64,000 nucleotides of DNA, from the NCBI RefSeq assembly GCF_041734735.1, contig NC_134903.1, positions 12,046,851 to 12,110,850 on the forward strand. The letters are read 5' to 3'. A program made the translations under genes and the position numbers. This stretch comes from Babylonia areolata (taxonomy: Eukaryota > Mollusca > Gastropoda > Neogastropoda > Buccinidae). Below are positions 1 through 10,902 of the stretch, piece by piece; within the stretch, counting starts at the first letter, position 1; every line of letters starts with the position of its first letter. The notes beneath the pieces were generated by a model that worked only from the letters and a program-made list of their open reading frames with translations, did not search any database and was not told the DNA's origin.

Positions 1-177
1 AGGAGAGAGAGAGAGCAGGAGAGGGAGAAGAAAGAAAGGGCAATAGTAAGACTAAGAGAGAGAGAGAGGTGAGAGAGAGGAGAGAGAAAGCAGGAGAGGG
101 AGGGAGAAAGAAAGAGCGAGAGGCAGAGACCGCAGGAGAGGGTGGAGAAAAAGAGAAAGAGCATTAGAAAGACTGAG

Positions 178-247
<70 letters not shown>

Positions 248-447
248 AGAAGAGGGGCAGAGAAAGAAAGAGAGGACAGGAGAGGGTGGAGAAAGAGAGA
301 GAGAGAGAAAGAGAGAGAGAGGAGAGGGTGGAGAAAGAGAGAGAGAGAGCAGGAGAGGGTGGAGAAAGAGAGAGAGAGGAGGGTGGAGAAAGAGAGAGAG
401 AGAGAGCAGGAGAGGGTGGAAAAAGAGAGAGAGAGAGCAGGAAAGGG

Positions 448-487
<40 letters not shown>

Positions 488-2310
488 AGGAGAGGGTGGA
501 GAAAGAGAGAGAGAGCAGGAAAGGGTGGAGAAAGAGAGAGAGAGAGCAGGAAAGGGTGGAGAAAGAGAGAGAGAGCAGGTGAGGGTGGAGAAAGAGAGAG
601 AGAGCAGGAAAGGGTGGAGAAAGAGAGAGAGAGCAGGAAAGGGTGGAGAAAGAGAGAGAGCAGGTGAGGGTGGAGAAAGAGAGAGAGAGCAGGAAAGGGT
701 GGAGAAAGAGAGAGAGAGCAGGTGAGGGTGGAGAAAGAGAGAGAGAGAGCAGGTGAGGGTGGAGAAAGAGAGAGACAGCAGGAAAGGGTGGAGAAAGAGA
801 AAGGGTGGAGAAAGAGAGAGAGAGAGCAGGAAAGAGTGGAGAAAGACAGAGAGAGCAGGTGAGGGTGGAGAAAGAGAGAGAGAGAGCAGCTGAGGGTGGA
901 GAAAGAGAGAGAGAGCAGGAAAGGGTGGAGAAAGAGAAAGGGTGGAGAAAGAGAGAGAGAGCAGGAAAGGGTGGAGAAAGAGAAAGGGTGGAGAAAGAGA
1001 GAGAGAGCAGGAAAGGATGGAGAAAGAGAGAGAGAGCAGGTGAGGGTGGAGAAAGAGAGAGAGAGCAGGAAAGGATGGAGAAAGAGAGAGAGCAGGTGAG
1101 GGTGGAGAAAGAGAGAGAGAGCAGGAAAGGGTGGAGAAAGAGAGAGCAGGTGAGGGTGGAGAAAGAGAGAGCAGGTGAGGGTGGAGAAAGAGAGAGAGAG
1201 AGCAGGAAAGGGTGGAGAAAGAGAGAGAGCAGGTGAGGGTGGAGAAAGAGAGAGAGAGCAGGTGAGGGTGGAGAAAGAGAGAGAGAGCAGGAAAGGGTGG
1301 AGAAAGAGAGAGAGAGCAGGTGAGGGTGGAGAAAGAGAGAGAGAGAGCAGGAAAGGGTGGAGAAAGAGAGAGAGAGCAGGAAAGGGTGGAGAAAGAGAGA
1401 GAGAGCAGGTGAGGGTGGAGAAAGAGAAAGGGTGGAGAAAGAGAGAGAGCAGGTGAGGGTGGAGAAAGAGAGAGAGCAGGTGAGGGTGGAGAAAGAGAGA
1501 GAGCAGGTGAGGGTGGAGAAAGAGAGAGAGAGAGCAGGTGAGGGTGGAGAAAGAGAAAGGGTGGAGAAAGAAAGAGAGAGAGCAGGTGAGGGTGGAGAAA
1601 GAGAGAGAGAGCAGGTGAGGGTGGAGAAAGAGAGAGCAGGAAAGGGTGGAGAAAGAGAGAGAGAGCAGGAAAGGGTGGAGAAAGAGAGAGAGCAGGTGAG
1701 GGTGGAGAAAGAGAGAGAGTGCAGGTGAGGGTGGAGAAAGAGAGAGAGCAGGAGAGGGTGGAGAAAGAGAGAGAGCAGGTGAGGGTGGAGAAAGAGAGAG
1801 CAGGAAAGGGTGGAGAAAGAGAGAGAGAGCAGGAAAGGGTGGAGAAAGAGAAAGGGTGGAGAAAGACAGAGAGAGCAGGTAAGGGTGGAGAAAGAGAGAG
1901 AGAGCAGGTGAGGGTGGAGAAAGAGAGAGAGTGCAGGTGAGGGTGGAGAAAGAGAAAGGGTGGAGAAAGAGAGAGCAGGAAAGGGTGGAGAAAGAGAGAG
2001 AGAGCAGGAAAGGGTGGAGAAAGAGAAAGAGCAGGTGAGGGTGGAGAAAGAGAGAGAGAGCAGGAAAGGGTGGAGAAAGAGAGAGAGAGCAGGAAAGGGT
2101 GGAGAAAGAGAGAGAGAGCAGGAGAGGGTGGAGAAAGAGAGAGAGCAGGAGAGGGTGGAGAAAGAGAGAGACAGAGAGCAGGTGAGGGTGGAGAAAGAGA
2201 GAGAGAGCAGGAAAGGGTGGAGAAAGAAAGAGAGAGAGCAGGAGAGGGTGGAGAAAGAGAGAGAGAGAGCAGGAGGGAGAGGGTGGAGAAAGAGAGAAAG
2301 GGCATTCGTA
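1..2310. repeat. Polypurine GA minisatellite
   Basis: Over 2 kb of units of about 27-31 bp of the form gcaggwragggtggagaaag followed by (ag)n, with gaaaggg, gagaggg and gtgaggg variants. A pure (AG)n run lies at about 185-242. The strand is almost all purine. Many units contain CAGGTGAG, a consensus splice donor on the + strand. The open frames here translate only as R/E/G or S/L/P repeats. Confidence 0.95.
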
Positions 2311-2500
2311 ACACTAAAGAAAGGATGGACGGAAGGAAACTGAAAGTGTGGAAACAAAAAAATAAAATAAAATAAAAAAGATAACAGAAAAAAAAAGAAA
2401 TGAAAGAAAGAACGAAAAAAAAAAAAAGAACAAAGTAACAAGTGGGTATTCTTTCTTCTTTCTGACTTAGCTGACTGAAGCTCCTAGGTTCTTTCATACA
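2310..2500. other. A-rich stretch, no feature
   Basis: A-rich flank of the GA array with poly(A) runs. Nothing else recognised. Confidence 0.5.
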
Positions 2501-2504
2501 GCTG

Positions 2505-2690
2505 CCAGTGGGCTTTTACGTGTACACCACGCAGGCAGCCATACTCCATTTTCGGGGGGCTGGGGGTGGTGGGGGGGGGGGGGGCAGTAGGTGGGTGGGG
2601 GTGCATACTGGGTATGTTTGAGTGTCCATAGCCCATCAGATACTGACATGCATTATTGGATCTTCAATGTGCATGTTTGATCATTCGCTG
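2505..2690 (-). mobile_element. SINE family A, fragment
   Basis: Matches the body of family A (gggcttttacgtg, gcagccatactcc, tgctgggtatg-like), without the tRNA head. Interrupted by a G-rich run. Confidence 0.75.
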
Positions 2691-2834
2691 GTATATAAAT
2701 ACACATGCACACGTTTGCCAAAAATTCCTTTAGAAGTGAACTTTTTTTTTTTAATGTTAATGTAAAGAATACATTCACACTTTTTTTAGTAAAGGATACA
2801 TACATACAGATGCATAAATATCCATATGTACACA

Positions 2835-2836
<2 letters not shown>

Positions 2837-2895
<59 letters not shown>

Positions 2896-3004
2896 CCCAA
2901 ACCCCCACACAATTCACACACACCCCTCGCAAACCGACCCATCAGCTCGCTCCAAGCCTGCTCCAGGTCGCTCTTCAACGGGTTGTTCTCCATCTCCAGT
3001 TCAC

Positions 3005-3040
<36 letters not shown>

Positions 3041-3535
3041 CCACACACACCCTCAACCCAAACCCCCACACACCCCTCACAAACCTACCCATCAGCTTGC
3101 TCCAAGCCTGCTCCAGGTCACTCTTCAACGGGTTGTTCTCCATCTCCAGTTCACACACACACACACACACACACAAATACACACACACAAACACACACAC
3201 ACACACACACACATCCACACACACCCTCAAACCAAACCCCCACACACCCCTCACAAACCTACCCATCAGCTTGCTCCGAGCCTGCTCCAGGTCGCTCTTC
3301 AACGGGTTGTTCTCCATCTCCAGTTCACACACACACACACACACACACACACATCCACACACACCCTCAACCCAAACCCACACACACCCCTCACAAACCT
3401 ACCCATCAGCTTGCTCCAAGCCTGCTCCAGGTCACTCTTCAACGGGTTGTTCTCCATCTCCAGTTCACACACACACACACACACATCCACACACACCCTC
3501 AAACCAAACCCCCACACAACCCCTACACAAACCAA
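2837..3535. repeat. Tandem array of coiled-coil exon 3' edges with CA tracts
   Basis: Four copies (about 2934-3007, 3083-3155, 3257-3330, 3397-3470) of the last roughly 70 nt and donor of the exon at 3537-3729, 138-174 bp apart and separated by (CA)n. On the minus strand each encodes ELEMENNPLKSDLEQA or close. Three end G|GTAGGT, nearer the donor consensus than the true exon's G|GTTGGT. Confidence 0.9.
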
Positions 3536-3536
3536 C

Positions 3537-3729
3537 CTGTCAGCTCGCTCCGAGCCTGCTCCAGATCGCTCTTCAGCTGGTCATTCTCCGTCTCCAGTTC
3601 CTGGATGACGACCTCGCGGTCCTCAGAGAGGTGACGGATGTGCTCCACATAGCTCTCCACCTCCTTCATCTCCGCTGCCTGCGTCTCCTTCAGCTTCTGC
3701 TCACTGTCCTGGGCACTCTTCAGGTCCAT
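3537..3729 (-). CDS. Coiled-coil protein, exon
   Basis: On the minus strand an acceptor (acccatcag) opens MDLKSAQDSEQKLKETQAAE, then MKEVESYVEHIRHL, REVVIQELETENDQLKSD and LEQARSELTG, with donor acag|gttggt (phase 1). Heptad spacing of Leu/Ile/Val among Glu, Lys and Gln indicates a continuous coiled coil. I do not recognise the protein. It follows the exon at 7267-7386 in frame (that one ends in phase 0). The last roughly 70 nt and the donor have four copies downstream at 2934-3470. Confidence 0.75.
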
Positions 3730-3784
3730 CTGATGGGTCAGACATAGCGATAGTGGAGTGATGGCCAGGAGGTAACGCATCTGC

Positions 3785-4170
3785 ATAGGAAGCAAAAGAA
3801 TCTGAGCACACTGGTTCAAATCGCACCGGCAATCGCCAGTATTTTCTCCACCTCCACTAGACCTTGAGTGGTGGTCTGGATGCTAGTCATTCGGACGAGA
3901 CGATAAACCAAGGTCCCATGTGCAGCAAGTAGAAGTACCCACATCAACAAAAGGGTTGTTCCTGGCAAAATTCTATAGAAAAATCCACTTAAATAGGAAA
4001 ACAAATAAAACTGCAGGAAGAAAAAAATACAAAAAAAAATGGATTGTACTGTCAGCTTAGCAACACGCTCTCACTGGGAAGAGCAGCCCGAATTCCACAC
4101 AGAGAAATCTGTTATGACAAAAAGAGTAATACAAATACAAAAACAAATAACGACGATAACAACTTCTTTT
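3785..4170 (+). mobile_element. SINE family B
   Basis: Remnant of the tRNA-like head with a B box (ggttcaaatcgc), then the core gagacgataaacc, caaaagggttgttcctggc and attctatagaaaaatccactt, and the end acacagagaaatctgttatg. Follows the 3729 acceptor on its 5' side. Confidence 0.85.
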
Positions 4171-4324
4171 TTTTTTTTATTAAATTAAAGGCCAAAGGCC
4201 CTTAAGTTACTGAAGGGGGTAACATTAAAGAAGGATAAATAGAACTAACATGGCATAACTGATGGGTCAGACGGAGAGAGAGAGAGAGAAAGAGAGAGAG
4301 AAAAGATTTAGAGAAATTTAGATT

Positions 4325-4870
4325 GACGGGCACAACAGCCGAGTGGTTGAAGTGCTGGACTTTCGATCCAAGGATCCTCGGTTTGAATGTCCAGTAATGG
4401 CACCTGGTGGGTAAAGAAAGCGTGGAGATTTTTCCAGTCTCCCAGGTCAACATATGTGCAGACCTGCCAGTGCTTGAACCCCCTTCGTGTGTATACGCAT
4501 GCAGAAGATCAAATACGCACGTTAAAGATCCTGTAACCCATGTCAGCCTTTGGTGGGTTATGGAAACAAGAACATACCCAGCATGCACACCCTCCATAAT
4601 GGAGTATGGCTGCCTACATGGCAGAGTAACTATTTTAAAAGAAAGTTTTTTTAAAAAGGTCAAACACGTAAAATGTCACATGTCTGTATGAGTGTGTATG
4701 TGTGTGTGTGATTGAAACCTGACTGAATGACAAAGGAAACAAATGATGAGTGTCCAATAGCAGCTGTCAGTCGGCTCTACCCAGGTTGGCTGCCTGTTGT
4801 GCAAATAACTCAGTGTAAAGCTCTTTGAGCTTGGTCTCCAACCGAAGACAGGTGCTACATAAGTATCCAT

Positions 4871-4905
<35 letters not shown>
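4325..4905 (+). mobile_element. SINE family A, near full length, with (ATC)n tail
   Basis: tRNA-derived head with A box (agccgagtggttga) and B box (ggtttgaatgtcc), family A body to about 4690, then a 3' module (gagcttggtctccaaccg) ending in (atc)n at 4868-4904. The 3' module recurs inverted at 11725-11975. Confidence 0.88.
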
Positions 4906-4909
<4 letters not shown>

Positions 4910-4989
4910 GGGAGGGATTCTCCCAACTCAGCAGCTGGGTGACCATCCCTTACCTGGCAGGTCCCCAGGAGGTGGATTGGGGGACAACC

Positions 4990-5600
4990 CTCAGATTTTA
5001 TTATTATTACTATTACTATTATCATTATGAGCATTTATGCCTAATCTTGAAAATAAGCCCTAGGCGTTTATAAATGGAATACATGCGTAAATATCAAAAA
5101 GGAAAAACTAAACACAAGATACCAAACATTATCAAAAATTATTCATCCCCCCCCCCCCCCCCCCTCTACTCCCCCCACCCACCCATCCACCCATAAAACA
5201 CACATACACACACATACATAAGTCATAGCACACAATCATAAATAGTACACAATCAAAAATACAACCAACAAATTCTGAAACTGTCAAAACTCACTCACTC
5301 CACTCACAAATAGTCATTTTAGTTCTTACTGGAAAGGGATGAGCTGTTGAGAATTATTCAACAGGGGGAAAGGTGGGTCTTCAGACTGGATTTGAAAGAT
5401 TGCAGCCAAGATGAGTGATGGAGAGGCTGAGGAAGTTGATTCCAAAGAAAGGGGGCTTGGTATGAAAAACTGCATTGGCCATATGTTTTGGTTCCAGCAG
5501 GGGGGATCCTAAGCATGAGGGTCAGCTATGACATCAACAGCCCTGGACCAGCTGGCGATGTTCCTATCAGGTCGGGGCAGGGCAGCAGGTTGTTGGCACT
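4990..5600 (-). mobile_element. LINE 3' end (CR1/L2-like type), 5'-truncated
   Basis: On the minus strand it ends with the coding tail (FG/WN-INFLS...LKTHL style), then a 3' UTR, ending at a simple (ATT)n tail at 4997-5030. Alignable to copies at 12040-12545 (+) and 42436-43075 (-). A poly(C) run lies at 5148-5164. Clade inferred from the style of the C-terminus. Confidence 0.65.
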
Positions 5601-5711
5601 GTTGCACTCAGTGAAATACTCCATGTGGCCTACGACGGGCTCATCATGTAATCAAGAGGCGCGCTAAAACCTCTAGCTCCTCAGAGAAACAATCCCTCCC
5701 GCGCTAATTGG

Positions 5712-5822
5712 GCAGGTCTTGTATTTGTATTTCTCTTTTTTGTCACAACAGAAATCTCTGTGTGAAATTCAGGTTGCTCTCCTCAGGGAGAGCGCATCGC
5801 TACACTGACAGCGCCACACTTT
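5712..5822 (-). mobile_element. SINE family B, 3' fragment
   Basis: Matches the family B end: gtatttgtatttctctttt, cagaaatctctgtgtg, gggagagcgcatcgctacac. Truncated at a poly(T). Confidence 0.85.
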
Positions 5823-5864
5823 TTTTTTTTTTCTTTTGGAGCAGTAGTATCACAGTGTCCTGCA

Positions 5865-6462
5865 CTCTCACCAATGACTGTCTGTACAGCCTCCACAGGT
5901 AAAACACAGTTTGTCCTCCTCCCCACTGTCATCATCATCATCATTATCATCATTATGTAGCAGTAGTATCACAGTGCCATGCACATTCACCTCTGACTGT
6001 TTGTACAGCTTCCACAGGTAAAACAGTTTGTCCTCCTCCCCATCATCATCATCATCATCATTATCATTATCATCACTATCATCATCATCATCGTCATTAT
6101 TATTATCATCATTATCAATACCATTATGTAGCAGCAGTATCACACTGTGTCCTGCACGTTCACCTCTGACTGTTCGTACAGCCTCCACAGGTAAAACAGT
6201 TTGTCCTCCTATCCACTGTCATCATCATCATCATCATTATGTAGCATAAGTATCACACAGTGTCCTGCACACTCACCTCTGACTGTTCGTACAGCCTCCA
6301 CAGGTAAAACAGTTTGTCCTCCTCCCCACTGTCATCATCATCATCATCATCATCATCATTATCAATACCATTATGTAGCGGTAGTATCACAGTAGTTCTG
6401 CACTCACCTCTGACTGTTCGTACAGCCTCCACAGGTAAAACAGTTTGTCCTCCTCCCCACTG

Positions 6463-6493
<31 letters not shown>

Positions 6494-7266
6494 TATCATC
6501 ATTATGTAGCATAAGTATCACACAGTGTCCTGCACACTCACCTCTGACTGTTCGTACAGCCTCCACAGGTAAAACAGTTTGTCCTCCTCCCCACTGTCAT
6601 CATCATCATCATCATTATCATTATCATCATTATCAATACCATTATGTAGCGGTAGTATCACAGTAGTTCTGCACTCACCTCTAACTGTTTATACAGCCTC
6701 CACAGGTAAAACAGTTTGTCCTCCTATCCACTGTCATCATCATCATCATCATCATTATCATCATTATCAATACCATTATGTAGCGGTAGTATCACAGTAG
6801 TCCTGCATATTCACCTCTAACTGTTCATACAGCCTCCACAGGTAAAACAGTTTGTCCTCCTATCCACTGTCACCATCATCATCATCATCATCATCATCAT
6901 CATTATGTAGCATAAGTATCACACAGTGTCCTGCACACTCACCTCTGACTGTTCGTACAGCCTCCACAGGTAAAACAGTTTGTCCTGCACACTCACCTCT
7001 GACTGTTCGTACAGCCTCCACAGGTAAAACAGTTTGTCCTGCACACTCACCTCTGACTGTTCGTACAGCCTCCACAGGTAAAACAGTTTGTCCTGCACAC
7101 TCACCTCTGACTGTTCGTACAGCCTCCACAGGTAAAACAGTTTGTCCTGCACACTCACCTCTGACTGCTCGTACAGCCTCCACAGGTAAAACAGTTTGTC
7201 CTGCACACTCACCTCTGACTGTTCGTACAGCCTCCACAGGTAAAACAGTTTGTCCTGCACACTCAC
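5865..7266. repeat. Tandem array of the coiled-coil exon edge plus splice donor (14 copies)
   Basis: Fourteen copies of the 3' part of the 7267-7386 exon (minus strand SGEEDKLFYLWRLYEQSE, then the donor). Eight at about 5871-6860 are spaced 110-170 bp and joined by (GAT/ATC)n. Six at 6943-7266 are exact 54-bp units in which the 42-bp exon end is followed by GTGAGTGTGCAG. Minus-strand reading stays open through the 54-bp part as an 18-residue repeat ending VSVQ. Confidence 0.93.
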
Positions 7267-7386
7267 CTCTGACTGTTCGTACAGCCTCCACAGGTAAAAC
7301 AGTTTGTCCTCCTCCCCACTGTCCAGTGTCACACCTCCGGCCGTCAGGCGTGCGTTGATGCGCTCACGGAGCTCCTCACAGCTTTC
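7267..7386 (-). CDS. Coiled-coil protein, upstream exon with amplified 3' edge
   Basis: Acceptor cactgttcag and donor cagag|gtgagt, exactly 40 codons, phase 0 at the end. It encodes ESCEELRERINARLTAGGVT, LDSGEEDKLFYLW and RLYEQSE. The family is not recognised; it reads as helical and charged and joins in frame to the coiled-coil exon at 3537-3729. From SGEED to the donor it matches 14 tandem copies downstream on its strand (5870-7266), six of them spaced exactly 54 bp. Confidence 0.75.
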
Positions 7387-7431
7387 CTGAACAGTGAACA
7401 ATCATCATCATCATCATATTCATCATCATCG

Positions 7432-7835
7432 CATTTGCATTTGCATTCCTTTTTATCACAACAGATTTCTCTGTGTGAAATTCGGGCTGCTCTCCCCAGG
7501 GAGAACGCGTCGCTACACTACAGCGCCACCCAGTTTTTTGTATTTTTTCCTGCGTGCAGTTTTATTTGTTTTTCCTGTCGAAGTGGATTTTTCTACAGAA
7601 TTTTGCCAGGAACAACCCTTTTGTTGCCGTGGGTTCTTTCACGTGCGCTAAGTGCATGCTGCACACGGGACCTCGGTTTATCGTCTCATCCGAATGACTA
7701 GCGTCCAGACCACCACTCAAGGTCTAATGGAGGGGGAGAAAATATCGGCGGCTGAGCCGTGATTCGAACCAGCGCCCTCAGATTCTCTCGCTTCCTAGGC
7801 GGACGCGTTACTTCTAGGCCATCACTCCACTCATC
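7432..7835 (-). mobile_element. SINE family B, full length
   Basis: Whole element: tRNA-like head at the right end with A box (minus tggcctagaagtaac) and B box (ggttcgaatcacgg), core with gagacgataaaccgag, and 3' end cacacagagaaatctgttg. Confidence 0.92.
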
Positions 7836-7944
7836 ATAAATAATAAAAAAACCAATCACGTGGACTCTGTGGAGGGAGGGGGCTCGGTGGGGGGGCGGGG
7901 GGGGGGGGGGGGGGACTATGAAAAATGATAATAATATCAATAAA

Positions 7945-8000
7945 CCCCCAGCTGGCCGTCAGGCGTGCGCTAATGCTCTCACGGAGCTGTCCTGCACACT
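7945..8000 (-). pseudogene. Extra fragment of the coiled-coil exon 5' part
   Basis: ggccgtcaggcgtgcgctaa and catgctctcacggagct-like sequence repeats the middle of the 7267-7386 exon (7340-7373) about 600 bp upstream on the gene's strand. It has no acceptor or donor of its own. Flanked by (ATC/AAT)n DNA (8000-8205). Confidence 0.7.
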
Positions 8001-8570
8001 GATAATAATATTAATGATGATAATCTTTATCATCATCATCGTCATCATCATCATCAACATCATTGTCGTTATCATCATCATCATCATCAACATCATTGTC
8101 GCTATCATCATGATCATCATCAACATCATTGTCGTTATCATCATCATCATAAACATCATTGTCGTTACCATCATCATCATCATCATCATAAATAATAATG
8201 ACAATCATGTCCACTCCTGGTGACCTAATGCTGACTGTTCCCTGTGGTAGGGGGCTGGGGGACTACTGACAGTAATAATGATTATAAGAATAATAATACC
8301 AATGATAATAATAACAATAACAATAAACATGTGGCCTCCTGGTGATCTAACGTTAACTGTTACCTGTGGGCTGTCGACACTGTGGGATGGGGATGGGGGA
8401 GGGGGGGGGGGGGGGGGGGCTATGGGGGAGGCAGGGGAGAGACTACGAAGAATGATACTAATGATAACAATGATGATGATGACAAAAAATGATAATGATA
8501 ATAACAATGAGACATTCACAAAATAGCCCAACAACAACAACAATAACAATGAAAAATAACAATCACAATC
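8000..8570. repeat. (ATC)n/(ATA)n simple repeats and G runs
   Basis: Imperfect trinucleotide runs (8020-8205 and 8275-8325), a poly(G) run (8400-8419) and two short stretches (cctggtgacctaa and cctggtgatctaac) that also occur in the poly(A)-tailed element at 43295-43636. No gene. Confidence 0.75.
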
Positions 8571-8574
8571 ATGT

Positions 8575-8745
8575 GACACTGAAAACTGAAGCGCTAAATC
8601 TTGTGCAGAAAACAAAGCGCTTTCACACCCAGTCTTCACACGCATGCACAAATCAGAAACAAAAGGATGGGAAACAACACTTACAAACACATGTAGACAG
8701 AAGGCTGAAGAAGAAACTATGGACTGAGAAAGGGCAAGGAGGATT
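8575..8745 (-). mobile_element. Probable LINE 3' UTR fragment
   Basis: gcgctaaatcttgtgcagaa and caaagcgctttcacacc resemble the LINE 3' end at 58495-58600 (ctctgaatcttgtgcagaga). No coding part is left. Confidence 0.5.
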
Positions 8746-8754
8746 TAAAGTTCC

Positions 8755-9535
8755 AGCTTCAGTTTCTCAAGCAGGCGTCATTGCGTTCAGACAAATCCGT
8801 ATATATACTACACACACCTGCCTTACCAGCAGCGCTTCATCAGGCCTTGAGTGCATGCTTACACATTTATATTTGTATTTGTATTTCTTTTTATCACATC
8901 AGATTTCTCTGTGTGAAATTCGGGCTGCTCTCCCCAGGGAGAGCGCGTCGCTACACCACAGCGCCACCCATTTTTTTGTATTTTTTCCTGCATGTAGTTT
9001 TATTTGTTTTCCCTATCGAAGTGGATTTTTCTACAGAATTTTGCCAGGAACAACCCTTTTGTTGCCGTGTGTTCTTTTACGTGCGCTAAATGCATGCTGC
9101 ACACGGGACCTCAGTTTAACGTCTCATCCGAATGACTAGCGTCCAGACCACCACTCAAGGTCTAGTGGAGGGGGAGAAAATATCGGCGGCTGAACCGTGA
9201 TTCGAACCAGCACACTCAGTTTCTCTCGCTTCCAAGGCGGACGTGTTACCTCTAGGCCTTCACTCCACATTGTGCGCCTATCAGAGTAGATTTCCCAAAG
9301 GGCTTCCAGAGAAAAGCACACTCGTTGCTATGGGTTCTTTTTCAGTGTGCCAAGTGCGTGCTGCACACAGGACCTCAGTTTATAGTCTCATCCGAACGAC
9401 TTGACGCTCGGGCAATTTTCCAGATGAACTTGGGAGAAAGGGCGAGAGCCGGATTCGAACCAAGACCCTCAAAGACTCTGTACTGGCAGACGAGTGTTGT
9501 AACCATTCTGCCATCTTCCTCCTAAGGAGGGTCTG
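8755..9535 (-). mobile_element. SINE family C, split by a family B insertion
   Basis: Family C tail at 8755-8869 (aagcaggcgtcattgcgttc) and its core and head at 9269-9535 (B box minus ggttcgaatccgg, head end ctaaggaggaag-like). The element in between is a separate SINE. Confidence 0.85.
8870..9268 (-). mobile_element. SINE family B, full length, nested in family C
   Basis: Full copy from gtatttgtatttctttttat to the head tctaggccttcactccac. It interrupts the family C element, with a weak CACATT match at both edges as possible target site duplication. Confidence 0.9.
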
Positions 9536-9639
9536 AAAAAAAAAAAACAACCATAACAACCGTTGCCATTCAAGAGGGTGAGGGAGGTGGTGGGGGAGAA
9601 GGGTGGGGGGGTTGACAACAGTTTGATGTGAAGGAGTAA

Positions 9640-9795
9640 CTGGTGAGTGTGTGTACTGATGGGGGTGGGTTTGAAGAAGTACATGTGCATATGCATGTGT
9701 GTGTGTGTGTGTGTCTGTGTGTGTGTGTGTGCACGCGTGTGTGTGTGTGTGTATGTGTGTACATGTGTGTGCATGTGTGGTGTGTGTGTGTGCTG
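9640..9795. repeat. (GT)n microsatellite
   Basis: Imperfect GT/GC-rich run. Open frames here read only as Cys/Val or His/Thr. Confidence 0.9.
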
Positions 9796-9962
9796 CATAC
9801 ACAACTCAAGTTTATCATCCCATCTGACAAGCATCAAGACCACCACTCAAGGTCTTGTGGAGAGGGAGAAAATCCTTGTGACTGTGAGTGGGGGATTCGA
9901 TACCACACCTTCAGATTCTTTCTCTTCCTAGATTGACTCATTACCACCAGACCACCAGGCCA
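9796..9962 (-). mobile_element. SINE family B, head-side fragment
   Basis: caccactcaaggtcttgtgg and a diverged tRNA-like head (taccaccagaccaccaggcc). Set between two GT arrays. Confidence 0.75.
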
Positions 9963-9974
9963 CAGGGTGTGTTA

Positions 9975-9978
9975 AATA

Positions 9979-10018
<40 letters not shown>

Positions 10019-10195
10019 CGCGCGCGCGCACGTGCGTGCGTGCGTGCGTGCATGTGTGTGTGTGTGTGCATGCGCGTGTGTGTGTGTGCGTGTGTGTGTC
10101 CATGTACACATGTGTGCATTCATGTGTCTGTGCCAGTGTGTATACATGTGTGTGCACGAGTTCAAGTGTGTGCATGCATGCGCAGAAGTATGCAA
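9975..10195. repeat. (GT)n with CG/TGCG core
   Basis: GT run with an alternating purine-pyrimidine centre (gcgcgcgcgcacgtgcgtgcg at about 10019-10040), the type that can form Z-DNA. Confidence 0.9.
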
Positions 10196-10329
10196 ATGTG
10201 CATGGCAGTGGACATACACGCATAAACATATACTTATTTTTATTCATTTATTTATCTATCCATCTAACGATATATTTTTCATTTATACTTATATTTATAT
10301 CGATACATATGCATACATGCTGTACTACA

Positions 10330-10900
10330 CACAGGTCAGCGGGTATCCAAAACTAAACTAAGAAAGCTGACCTCAGCTTTTCACACCACTTACATTCAAG
10401 GCCTGTCTCCTGTCAATGATCGCCCAACAATCTGTAAATTCTGCTCTCTGCTATAACCATTCCATCCTTTCAAAAAAGCAAACCCTCACACCACGCTGAA
10501 TGAGTTCATTCAACACACTTGCCTTCACACACACAAAAAAGAAAAAAAAAAGAAGAAAAATAAAGTGTTGCTTCAGGGTTGCTGACCTTTTTTTTTTTTA
10601 ACCTTCCTTAAACAATCGTTCCCCCTTTCTCTTATTCCAGCAAATCTTCCAAAACACTATTTTCAGCCATGCAATTTTCAGCTGAACAACTCAATGACAC
10701 TCGGGTCGTTGACTTTTAAAAGCCAGGATTTGTTCCGTTACTTCAGTGTGTTACGGTGTCCTTCACAGCTCAGCGATGACTGAAGCCACACGGACAGTCT
10801 GCTGTGGACAGAACAAATCTGTCCACTATGAGTCAGGGAAAAGACATGCTGTGGACCTGAAAGAGGGGATCTGAGTCTGTGTCCTTGATGAGTTCACTGG
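10330..10900. other. No gene seen
   Basis: AT-rich sequence with a few A/T runs and no recognisable element. Confidence 0.4.
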
Positions 10901-10902
10901 GA

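Noticed and set aside
164-2497. A 777-codon open frame on the minus strand (Ser/Leu/Pro repeats) and several Arg/Glu/Gly frames on the plus strand
   Set aside because: They are translations of the GA minisatellite in different frames. No domain, no non-repetitive part, no splice or promoter context.
5865-7290. Possible CRISPR-like array of regular repeats
   Set aside because: The genome is eukaryotic, the repeats contain an exon edge and donor, and the spacers are microsatellite, not unique.
6852-7358. Plus-strand open frame with an 18-residue repeat (TVCPAHSPLTVRTASTGK)
   Set aside because: It is the mirror of the 54-bp exon-edge array; 54 is a multiple of three, so several frames stay open. 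The minus strand matches the real exon.
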